Assembly: GCA_945901965.1 (NCBI GenBank)
Contig: CAMDMN010000097.1
Location: 1 to 7,558 of the forward strand
Direction of reading: 5' to 3'
Origin: Legionella genomosp. 1
GTDB lineage: Bacteria; Pseudomonadota; Gammaproteobacteria; Legionellales; Legionellaceae
DNA length: 7,558 nucleotides
Shown: positions 1 to 5,805 of the stretch, in pieces
Layout of the letters: every line of letters starts with the position of its first letter
Numbering within the stretch: position 1 is the stretch's first letter
The notes under the pieces: model-generated
Databases searched by the model: none
Seen by the model: only the letters and a program-made list of their open reading frames with translations
Told to the model about the DNA's origin: nothing
Program-made: the position numbers and the translations under genes

Positions 1-746
1 TCATGGGTGCTCAAATTTTTAAGAATTTTTTTTGCTGTTAGTTCGGTATCTGTTATAGAGTTTAGGTTATTAAGAATAATAGCAAATTCATCTCCACCTA
101 AACGTGCGATATAATCACTATGGCGGAGACAACTTTTAAGTTTTATAGAAAATTCTTTTAAAATAAAATCACCGATATGATGCCCTAAATTATCATTTAT
201 TTTTTTAAAATCATCGATATTTATAATTAAAAGCGCTATTTTTTTGTTGTGGCTTTTAGCCTCTTCGATTTTATCATGAATAGTTTTATCAAATTCTTCG
301 CGATTATGGATGCCTTTTATTAAGTCTTTTGACAATAATAAATTAAGTTGGTGAGAGTTTTCATATAATTTTTTTTGTAGATCAGTAATTAGTTGTATTC
401 CTTTTATTTTTGAGCACAATGCCATGGAACTAAAAGGTTTAATTATATATTCATGGATCCCGGCATCTATTCCTAGTGCAATTACGCCATCATCATAAGA
501 AGATGATATAATTAATATTAGGAAGGGATCTATATTATTGGTTTCTTTCAATTTGGTGGCACATTCATACCCGCCTATGGACTTAAGCTCTGCATCAAGG
601 ATTATTAAATCAAAGCGATTTTTGGAAAATAATTCAAGAACTTGGTCACAATTTTCAGCTAAAAATAATTCATGTCCTAACATTTGTAGAGAAAGGGCGA
701 GTTTTATTAATAACTTTTTATCACTATCAGCAACAAGAATCCGCAT
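1..746 (-). CDS. Response regulator with GGDEF diguanylate cyclase domain (C-terminus cut by window edge)
   Basis: Reading the minus strand from the ATG at 746-744 gives 248 codons, open to the left edge. Residues 1-115 form a CheY-like receiver: acidic D7 and D9, phosphoacceptor D51 in LIILDAEL, S81, and the K103-P104 pair. A short linker leads to a GGDEF domain from about residue 140, with DDFKKIND at 178-185, GHHIGD at 188-193 and an intact GGDEF at 217-221. An RxxD inhibitory site (RHSD, 208-211) lies exactly five residues before GGDEF. This PleD/WspR-like layout predicts a phosphorylation-controlled cytoplasmic enzyme making cyclic di-GMP from GTP. One oddity is N176, where many cyclases have the first metal-binding aspartate of the DxDxFK motif. 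Roughly 50-60 residues should be missing. A weak TGGA ribosome site precedes the ATG; an ATG at 757 is followed at once by a stop. No sensor kinase is visible nearby. Confidence 0.93.
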   Translation of the reverse strand, partial: MRILVADSDKKLLIKLALSLQMLGHELFLAENCDQVLELFSKNRFDLIILDAELKSIGGYECATKLKETNNIDPFLILIISSSYDDGVIALGIDAGIHEYIIKPFSSMALCSKIKGIQLITDLQKKLYENSHQLNLLLSKDLIKGIHNREEFDKTIHDKIEEAKSHNKKIALLIINIDDFKKINDNLGHHIGDFILKEFSIKLKSCLRHSDYIARLGGDEFAIILNNLNSITDTELTAKKILKNLSTH

Positions 747-764
747 TAATATTCCATTATGTCT

Positions 765-797
765 AATACTTAATTTAAGTATAGGCTAAAATACTTA
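765..797. repeat. Operator-like array: three ATACTTA copies, including a 17-bp palindrome
   Basis: ATACTTAA (766-773) and TTAAGTAT (775-782) form a perfect 8-bp inverted repeat around one central T. A further ATACTTA at 791-797 repeats the left arm in direct orientation 25 bp on; with the preceding A the direct repeat is AATACTTA at 765-772 and 790-797. The array lies 20-50 bp upstream of the minus-strand regulator start and covers a possible minus-strand -10 (TATACT, 783-778) that has no good -35. Position and symmetry suggest a protein-binding site controlling the regulator gene, the rightward operon, or both. The factor is unknown. Short AT-rich palindromes also arise by chance, so the function is inferred. 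Confidence 0.45.
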
Positions 798-853
798 TTT
801 TGCTCGGAATTATCATGTTATTTTCCGTAAGATAGCCTTCAATTAAATATTTA

Positions 854-862
854 TGATACAAT
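854..862 (+). promoter_or_regulatory. Candidate extended -10 promoter of the lipid operon
   Basis: TGATACAAT is a TGn extended -10 followed by TACAAT (5 of 6 matches to TATAAT). No convincing -35 sits 16-18 bp upstream, which is tolerated in extended -10 promoters. Initiation would fall near 869, leaving a leader of about 30 nt before the ATG at 900. The leader contains a strong ribosome site, GAGGGTGAG at 889-897. Confidence 0.4.
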
Positions 863-899
863 CGCAAATTTTATGAATCTTTAGCTCTGAGGGTGAGAT

Positions 900-1313
900 A
901 TGAATGTAGATAGTGTTTATCCTAAAGTCAGGGAAATTATTGCTGATGTATTGGTTGTTGATGAAAAAGACATTTCTTTGCAAAAACGTTTAATTGCTGA
1001 TTTAGGTGCTGAATCAATTGATTTCCTTGATCTTGTTTTTCAGTTGGAAAAAGAATTTAGTATTAAGATTCCGCGTGGCCAGATTGAAAAAAATGCTCGT
1101 GGCAATTTAACTGAAGATGAGTTTGAAAAAGGCGGAGTTCTTACTGCTAATGGGCTTATATCTCTTAAAAACTATCTTAGTGAAATTCCAGCGGAACATT
1201 TCAAAGATAATATGAAAATGAATGAAATTCCTATGTTATTTTCAGTTGAAACTTTTTGTAAGTTGATTGTTGCGGCTGTAACTGAGCAAACTGCACTTGA
1301 AACTGTAGTCTAA
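900..1313 (+). CDS. acpXL: AcpXL-like specialised acyl carrier protein with extra C-terminal tail
   Basis: The 137-residue protein begins with a normal carrier fold. The phosphopantetheine attachment serine is S39 in LGAESIDFLDLVF, and KEFSIKIP follows at about 51-58. That DFLD-VF-KEF-IKIP run, followed by an extended segment to about residue 100 (LTEDEF and SLKNYL), is characteristic of rhizobial AcpXL rather than housekeeping AcpP. The expected role is to carry the growing very-long-chain fatty acid as a thioester in the cytoplasm for transfer to lipid A. Rhizobial AcpXL is about 92 residues; this one has some 37 more, including an amphipathic stretch around 113-130 (LFSVETFCKLIVAAV) of unknown role. 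The start is supported by GAGGGTGAG two bases upstream of the ATG. It heads the operon, and its stop overlaps the next start. Confidence 0.85.
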   Translation: MNVDSVYPKVREIIADVLVVDEKDISLQKRLIADLGAESIDFLDLVFQLEKEFSIKIPRGQIEKNARGNLTEDEFEKGGVLTANGLISLKNYLSEIPAEHFKDNMKMNEIPMLFSVETFCKLIVAAVTEQTALETVV

Positions 1314-2191
1314 TGAGTTTTTTATTTGTAGATAGAATATTGCAATTATCCCGTGGCAAATTTGTTCGTGGGATAAAGCATGTTAGTCAAGATGACCCTT
1401 ATCTTTGCTATGATAAACAAGGTAAACTTTGTTTTATTCCATCTCTTGTTGGTGAAGCTTTAGGCCAACTTGCAGCGTGGTCTGTTATGGAAGCTAATGG
1501 TTTTACCATGCGACCAGTTGCGGGTCTTGCATCATGCGCTCGGTTAATTCGTCCAACTTATGTTGGCGAAACGCTATTGCTTGAGTCATTTATCGATCGT
1601 CTAGATGAGTCAGTTGTGCAGTATCACTCGGTGGCTTCAGTTGGCGATGAAGTCGTATTTACCTTAGATGGTGCTTTAGGGCCTTTATTACCGATGGAAG
1701 ACTTTATTGATCCTCTAGAGGTTACACGGCAATTTAATGAAATTAATCGTCCTGGCGAATGGCCGCTATTAGTTTCAGAAGGTAGCGAAAAATTATCCGA
1801 TAATTTTGTGCCTGACGTAGTTCCTTTTGTTTTTGATCGTATTATTGCGTGTGAGCCTGGAGTTAACTTATCTGCAGAAATGCAATGTAATCCTCTTGCG
1901 CGTTATTTTCCTGATCATTTTCCAAGAAAGCCTGTATTACCAATGACTGTGTTACTTGAGTCTAAGATTAATTTGGCAAATAAATTTTTAGAGCTTTCTT
2001 CTTTTTTAAAACAATATAAAGTTTATGAGCTTCGTAAAATTAAAATGAAAGATTTTATTTTGCCAGGGGATGTAATCATTTGTCATCTTAGCGTTAAATC
2101 TCATGAAGAAAATAAATTGGTTTTGAATTTTCGTAGCGAAGTTGCCGGTAAATTAGTTTGTGTATTAGATTTGGTAATGGTCTTAAGTTAA
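1313..2191 (+). CDS. fabZXL: Double-hotdog FabZ-like 3-hydroxyacyl-ACP dehydratase
   Basis: The 292-residue protein contains two FabZ-like hotdog units where ordinary FabZ, at about 150 residues, has one. The first unit (about 1-140) opens with the family-like FLFVDRIL and GIKHVS and keeps the glutamate motif as E48 in VGEALGQ, but the HFPGxP segment with the catalytic histidine is replaced by unrelated sequence. The second (about 165-292) opens with VPFVFDRI and keeps both H202 (DHFPRKPVLP) and E216 (VLLES). FabZ active sites pair His from one unit with Glu from the other, so H202 with E48 could make one working site, while the site around E216 would lack its His. The expected reaction is dehydration of 3-hydroxyacyl-ACP to trans-2-enoyl-ACP on the ACP encoded just upstream. 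Translation is probably coupled through the TAATG overlap, as no ribosome site is evident. The symbol is by position and analogy only. Confidence 0.82.
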   Translation: MSFLFVDRILQLSRGKFVRGIKHVSQDDPYLCYDKQGKLCFIPSLVGEALGQLAAWSVMEANGFTMRPVAGLASCARLIRPTYVGETLLLESFIDRLDESVVQYHSVASVGDEVVFTLDGALGPLLPMEDFIDPLEVTRQFNEINRPGEWPLLVSEGSEKLSDNFVPDVVPFVFDRIIACEPGVNLSAEMQCNPLARYFPDHFPRKPVLPMTVLLESKINLANKFLELSSFLKQYKVYELRKIKMKDFILPGDVIICHLSVKSHEENKLVLNFRSEVAGKLVCVLDLVMVLS

Positions 2192-2212
2192 ATTGATCTT
2201 GAGGTTGAATCG

Positions 2213-3496
2213 ATGAAAAAACGACGAGTTGCAATTACCGGATTAGGTGTTGTAAGTCCTTTGGGCAATGATGTGGCGTCTACTTGGCATAATTTATTTG
2301 CAGGTAATTCTGGCGTTGATGTAATTAAACAATTTGATGCTAGTGCTTTTCCTACTTATATTGCGGCTGAAGTTAAGCAATTTAGCCTGCCATCTTCATT
2401 ATGTAATAAAAAAAATAAGCATGTAATTCCATTTACATCGTATGCTTTAGCTGCGGCAGCAGAGGCATTTGATGATGCCGGGATTATGCCAACTAAAGAG
2501 ACTAGTAGTCGCTGGGGTGTAGTTACTGGTAGTGGCATGATGACGGCTGAGTTTGATTATCTTAATCGCTTTCAAGAGTCATGTGCTCCTAATGGTGAGA
2601 CTGATTGGAATTTATTACAAAAAAATTCTAGAGAATTTTATAATTTAACAGATTTTAGCAAAACTATATCTAATTCTGGCTTGTCGTTATTGATCCAACA
2701 ATTTGGTATTGAGGGCTATGCAAGCTCGGTGCATACTGCTTGCGCTTCTAGTGGACAAGCACTTGGATTGGCAATGCAAGTGATTCGTCGTGGAGATGCT
2801 GATTTTATGTTGGCAGGTGGCTTTGATTCGATGATTAATCCGCTAGGATTATCAAGTTTCTGTCTTTTAGGCGCTTTATCTACTTATAACGATACGCCAA
2901 AAACTGCTAGTCGCCCATTTGATGGTACGCGTAATGGTTTTGTCTTAGGTGAAGGGGCGGCTTTTCTAATTCTTGAAGAATGGGAAAAGGCTAGGGCTCG
3001 TGGGGCACATATTTATGCGGAATTAGGTGGCGAAGGTAATACTCTAAGTTCATATCGCATCACTGACTCACATCCTAATGGCGATGGTGCAATTCAGGCG
3101 ATAGAAAAGGCATTAAAAGATGCTAATTTAAAAGAGTTAGATGTTGACTATATTAATGCGCATGGCACTTCGACAAAAATGAATGATTTAAGTGAAACGA
3201 ATGCGATAAAAGCAGTCTTTAAAGAAAGCGCTAAAAAAATACCCGTAAGCTCTACAAAAGGACAGACTGGCCATTTGATTGCTGCTGCTGGAGCGTTAGA
3301 AGCGGTGATATCGGTTTTATGCATTGAACATTCGTTAGTGCCGATGACTGCTAATTTAACTACCCCTGATCCTGACTGTGATTTGGATTATGTTACAGAT
3401 AAGCCTCGAGAAAAATCATTAGGGGTGGTACTTTCGAATTCCTTTGGTTTTGGTGGATCTAATAGTTGCTTATTATTTAAGCATCCTGAATTTTAA
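2213..3496 (+). CDS. fabF2XL: FabF-type 3-oxoacyl-ACP synthase, catalytically complete
   Basis: At 427 residues it is a full-length KAS II-type condensing enzyme. It starts with RRVAITGLGVVSPLG and has the complete catalytic set: nucleophile C177 in HTACASSG, H317 in NAHGTST, K349 in SSTKGQ and H354 in TGHLIAAAG. The C-terminal glycine loop and Phe gatekeeper are present (SNSFGFGGSN, 408-417). It should catalyse decarboxylative condensation of malonyl-ACP with acyl-ACP and so extend the chain on the AcpXL-like carrier. The start is fixed by GAGG at 2201-2204, eight bases before the ATG. Its immediate neighbour is a second KAS-like protein lacking the cysteine, so this one is probably the active half of a pair. 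The symbol follows gene order in the rhizobial cluster; fabF-like is the safer name. Confidence 0.9.
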   Translation: MKKRRVAITGLGVVSPLGNDVASTWHNLFAGNSGVDVIKQFDASAFPTYIAAEVKQFSLPSSLCNKKNKHVIPFTSYALAAAAEAFDDAGIMPTKETSSRWGVVTGSGMMTAEFDYLNRFQESCAPNGETDWNLLQKNSREFYNLTDFSKTISNSGLSLLIQQFGIEGYASSVHTACASSGQALGLAMQVIRRGDADFMLAGGFDSMINPLGLSSFCLLGALSTYNDTPKTASRPFDGTRNGFVLGEGAAFLILEEWEKARARGAHIYAELGGEGNTLSSYRITDSHPNGDGAIQAIEKALKDANLKELDVDYINAHGTSTKMNDLSETNAIKAVFKESAKKIPVSSTKGQTGHLIAAAGALEAVISVLCIEHSLVPMTANLTTPDPDCDLDYVTDKPREKSLGVVLSNSFGFGGSNSCLLFKHPEF

Positions 3497-3507
3497 GGAG
3501 ATTAGAA

Positions 3508-4788
3508 ATGAGCAAAGATAATCGAGTTTTTATTACTGGTTGTAGCGCATTAACCGCATCTGGTGCTACAGCTGATGATACTTGGGCTCAAATTAAAGCA
3601 GGTAAATCTTCTATTGGTGAAATAGAGCAATGGGATCTATCTACTTGGGAACATCGTTTGGGTGGTGAGTTAAAAAATTTTGAACCAGCTAAAATGTTGC
3701 CTGATCGAAAATTAATGAAAGTAATTTCGCGGCAAGATGTCATGGGCATAAATGTTGCCATGCAAGCGGTTGAGCATAGTCAATTATTACCATTTCGCGA
3801 TACTTTATCATCACCTAATAATTTTAATGAAGAAACTGCGGTGTATGTTGGATCTCCTGGCAATAAATATTATCAACAATATGATTTTTTACCGCTAGTT
3901 GCTAAAACTAACAAAGATATGCAGCATTTCGCACGCGATCTATTTGGCGAGGTGCATCCTATGTGGCTATTACGCATTTTGCCTAATAATGTTTTAGCCT
4001 ACGCAGGAATTACATATGGATTTAAAGGGATTAACCAAAATATAGCTAATCATGCGGTAAGTGGCACCCAAGCTATTATTGAAGCTTATCATGCTATAAA
4101 AAATGGACAAGCAAAGCGTGCTTTAGTGGTGGCCTATGATGTAGCCCATGAGCCTCAGGCTTTATATTATTATGCAAAATTAGGCGTTATAAGTACTAAG
4201 CACTTAAAACCTTTTGATAGCGAGCATGATGGTACAATATTGGCGGAAGGGGCGGCTGCGATTATTTTAGAATCTGAAGAATCTGTTAAAGAACGTGGCG
4301 CTACATGTTATGGTGAAATTGCTGGTGGTCTATCTAATTCTGAGGCTGCTGGATTGTTTTCTATTGAGTCAGATGGCGCACATTTAGCTTTATTAATGAA
4401 AGATTTGTTAACCCGCGTTAATTTAACTCCAGATGATATTGGTTTAATAGTTGCCCATGGTAATGGGAATCAAAAATCAGATCTTAGTGAAGCTTCGGCA
4501 ATTAATAATCTATTTGGTGAAAAATCTCCTCCAGTAACCGCTTTTAAATGGTCTATGGGGCATACAGTTTGTGCCTCAGGTATAATAGATGCTGTGTTAA
4601 CTTCTTATGCTTTACGCTCTAACTGTATTCCAGGGATTGCAAATTTAAACAATCTTGCCACATCATGCCAAAACTTAAATGCATCTAGAGAAACAAGGAG
4701 TTTGGCTGCTAATAAAACTAGTGCGTTATTAATAAATCGAGGGTTTGCGAGTATGAACGCATGTTTGGTCATAAATTATGGCAGCTGA
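3508..4788 (+). CDS. fabF1XL: FabF-like protein without active-site cysteine (chain-length-factor-like partner)
   Basis: The 426-residue protein has a full KAS fold, starting RVFITGCSALTASG. H317 (VAHGNGN), K347 and H352 (FKWSMGHT) are conserved. Gapless alignment around the nucleophile places A183 (NHAVSGTQA) where the upstream KAS has C177 (TACASSGQA), so it cannot form the usual acyl-cysteine intermediate. The C-terminal gatekeeper loop is also altered: RGFASMN replaces FGFGGSN, with Arg at the Phe position. Similar cysteine-less KAS proteins, such as chain length factors of type II polyketide synthases, pair with an active KAS and set chain length; retained histidines could also permit malonyl decarboxylation. 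A complex with the preceding gene product is inferred. A strong ribosome site, AAGGAG at 3495-3500, overlaps the upstream stop codon. The reading frame is intact, so this is not a decayed gene. Confidence 0.88.
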   Translation: MSKDNRVFITGCSALTASGATADDTWAQIKAGKSSIGEIEQWDLSTWEHRLGGELKNFEPAKMLPDRKLMKVISRQDVMGINVAMQAVEHSQLLPFRDTLSSPNNFNEETAVYVGSPGNKYYQQYDFLPLVAKTNKDMQHFARDLFGEVHPMWLLRILPNNVLAYAGITYGFKGINQNIANHAVSGTQAIIEAYHAIKNGQAKRALVVAYDVAHEPQALYYYAKLGVISTKHLKPFDSEHDGTILAEGAAAIILESEESVKERGATCYGEIAGGLSNSEAAGLFSIESDGAHLALLMKDLLTRVNLTPDDIGLIVAHGNGNQKSDLSEASAINNLFGEKSPPVTAFKWSMGHTVCASGIIDAVLTSYALRSNCIPGIANLNNLATSCQNLNASRETRSLAANKTSALLINRGFASMNACLVINYGS

Positions 4789-5665
4789 TTTAAATGAATT
4801 TTTGGATGTAAATCAAGGCGTAGTGGATAAAATTACTAAACTTAAAGTCTCTTGGGCGGGCTTATTTGCATATTATTTTATTCCCTATCGACGCAAAGTT
4901 GTGCGGGCAAATATGGATCAAGTATTTGGCGAAACACTTAGTTCTACGCAAAAGACCCACCTTGCCAAAGCCTTTTATTCGCACTTCATTCGTTCGATAA
5001 AAGAAACATTACAACTGCGGTTCATGTCTAATGAAAAATTACGTGGCTTGGTTGAAGTGCGTGGATATGAGCGCTTGCTTGCAATCCATGCTAAAAAACA
5101 GGGCGTGTTAATTTTAACTGGACATTTCGGTAGCTGGGAATTCGCACCTATTGGTGGTATTGCTAATTTTAAACAATTTAAAGGCCAGTTTCATTTTATT
5201 CGTCGTACGTTAAAAATAAAAATAATCGAGCGCATTTTATTTAGTAGTTTTTATCGCGCAGGTCTACAAGTTATTCCTAAACAAAATTCATTAGATAAAG
5301 TTTCTATTGCTTTAGAGCAAAATGATGCGGTAATTTTTGTACTTGATCAGCATGCGATTATCGATAATCGTGATGGGATCCCTGTGGAATTTTTTGGTAA
5401 AAAAGCAGGAACATATCGAAGTTTGGCAACTTTTTCACGAAATACAGAGGTTCCAGTAGTCCCTGCCGCATGTTATCGAGTAGAAAATGGACGTCACGTT
5501 TTAGAGTTTAATGAGCCAATCCCATGGCAAGATTACGGCAATAGATCCGAATCTCTTTATCGCAACACCCTTGCCTATAATCAAGCGCTAGAGCGCATAA
5601 TATTAGCCCATCCCGAGCAATGGGTATGGTTTCATAAGCGCTGGAAGTTAAAGGATATTATCTGA
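4778..5665 (+). CDS. lpxXL: LpxL/HtrB-family late acyltransferase (LpxXL-like)
   Basis: The 295-residue protein matches the LpxL/HtrB lysophospholipid acyltransferase family in length and motifs. The catalytic HX4E is H116-E121 in TGHFGSWEF. A conserved core follows at about 185-230 (VLDQH, VEFFGKKAGTYRSLA, EVPVVPAACYR), and the C-terminal signature is EQWVWFHKRWK at 280-290. These enzymes act at the cytoplasmic face of the inner membrane and transfer an acyl group from ACP to a lipid A precursor. No clear N-terminal membrane helix is seen; residues 23-36 are only moderately hydrophobic. Its position after the AcpXL-type genes suggests that it uses the very-long-chain acyl-ACP. The start codon lies 11 bp inside the preceding gene. 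An in-frame TAA two codons upstream rules out an earlier start, and coupling to upstream translation is likely because no good ribosome site is present. Confidence 0.88.
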   Translation: MAADLNEFLDVNQGVVDKITKLKVSWAGLFAYYFIPYRRKVVRANMDQVFGETLSSTQKTHLAKAFYSHFIRSIKETLQLRFMSNEKLRGLVEVRGYERLLAIHAKKQGVLILTGHFGSWEFAPIGGIANFKQFKGQFHFIRRTLKIKIIERILFSSFYRAGLQVIPKQNSLDKVSIALEQNDAVIFVLDQHAIIDNRDGIPVEFFGKKAGTYRSLATFSRNTEVPVVPAACYRVENGRHVLEFNEPIPWQDYGNRSESLYRNTLAYNQALERIILAHPEQWVWFHKRWKLKDII

Positions 5666-5752
5666 AATTGGGTTAAGATCTAAGTCCTTTCAACCATTGC
5701 AACAAGACTAGGTAATAGTTATATGAAATAAATTTTTTAATTTTTGATACTC

Positions 5753-5772
5753 ATATCATTTAGGCATGATAT
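5753..5772. repeat. Inverted repeat overlapping the promoter of the helical-repeat gene
   Basis: ATATCAT at 5753-5759 and ATGATAT at 5766-5772 are perfect 7-bp complements separated by TTAGGC. The right arm covers the extended -10 and the left arm lies in the -35/spacer region, a typical repressor site position. Operator function is inferred from position; AT-rich arms of this size can occur by chance. Confidence 0.4.
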
Positions 5773-5775
5773 AAT
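5767..5775 (+). promoter_or_regulatory. Extended -10 promoter
   Basis: TGATATAAT combines a TGn extension with a perfect TATAAT. A TTGATA at 5744-5749 resembles a -35 but sits 20 bp away, too far for normal spacing, so the extended -10 probably suffices. Transcription would start near 5782, giving a leader of about 24 nt before the ATG at 5806. Confidence 0.6.
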
Positions 5776-5795
5776 ACAATCAGAACAAAATTGAT

Positions 5796-5800
5796 GAGAG
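5796..5800 (+). promoter_or_regulatory. Ribosome binding site selecting the ATG at 5806
   Basis: GAGAG lies five bases before the ATG at 5806. The alternative in-frame TTG at 5791 and ATG at 5794 overlap this purine stretch and would begin only about ten bases after the predicted transcription start, so the ATG at 5806 is preferred. Confidence 0.5.
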
Positions 5801-5805
5801 TCATT

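Larger units (their letters stand above)
900..5665 (+). other. Five-gene operon for a dedicated very-long-chain acyl group (AcpXL/LpxXL type)
   Basis: The five genes are co-oriented and packed: the ACP stop and dehydratase start overlap (TAATG), then gaps of 21 and 11 bp, then an 11-bp overlap into the acyltransferase. No promoter-like or terminator-like sequence separates them. The order matches the rhizobial acpXL-fabZXL-fabF2XL-fabF1XL-(adh2XL)-lpxXL cluster except that the dehydrogenase is missing. No clear intrinsic terminator follows the last gene; 5666-5750 holds only AT-rich sequence. That the product is a lipid A very-long-chain acyl group is inferred from gene content and the ACP sequence. 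Confidence 0.8.

Noticed and set aside
538..789. Plus-strand ORF of 83 codons
   Set aside because: It lies antisense to the receiver domain, which has clear family motifs on the minus strand; it has no ribosome site or recognisable protein.
766..799. PmrA-type tandem box (CTTAAT-like repeats)
   Set aside because: One CTTAATTT half is present, but the second copy is about 25 bp away rather than one helical turn, so it does not fit the known tandem spacing.
900..5665. Aryl polyene-type pigment cluster
   Set aside because: A KAS plus cysteine-less KAS, hotdog dehydratase, ACP and acyltransferase also occur there. However, the ACP is AcpXL-like and there is no ketoreductase, thioesterase, second ACP, exporter or ligase in the operon.
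5666..5750. Intrinsic terminator after the acyltransferase gene
   Set aside because: There are A/T runs and a BglII-like palindrome (AGATCT) but no GC-rich stem followed by a T-run.
5791..5805. TTG start giving five extra residues on the helical-repeat protein
   Set aside because: It overlaps the purine-rich ribosome site and lies too close to the predicted transcription start; the ATG at 5806 is better placed.
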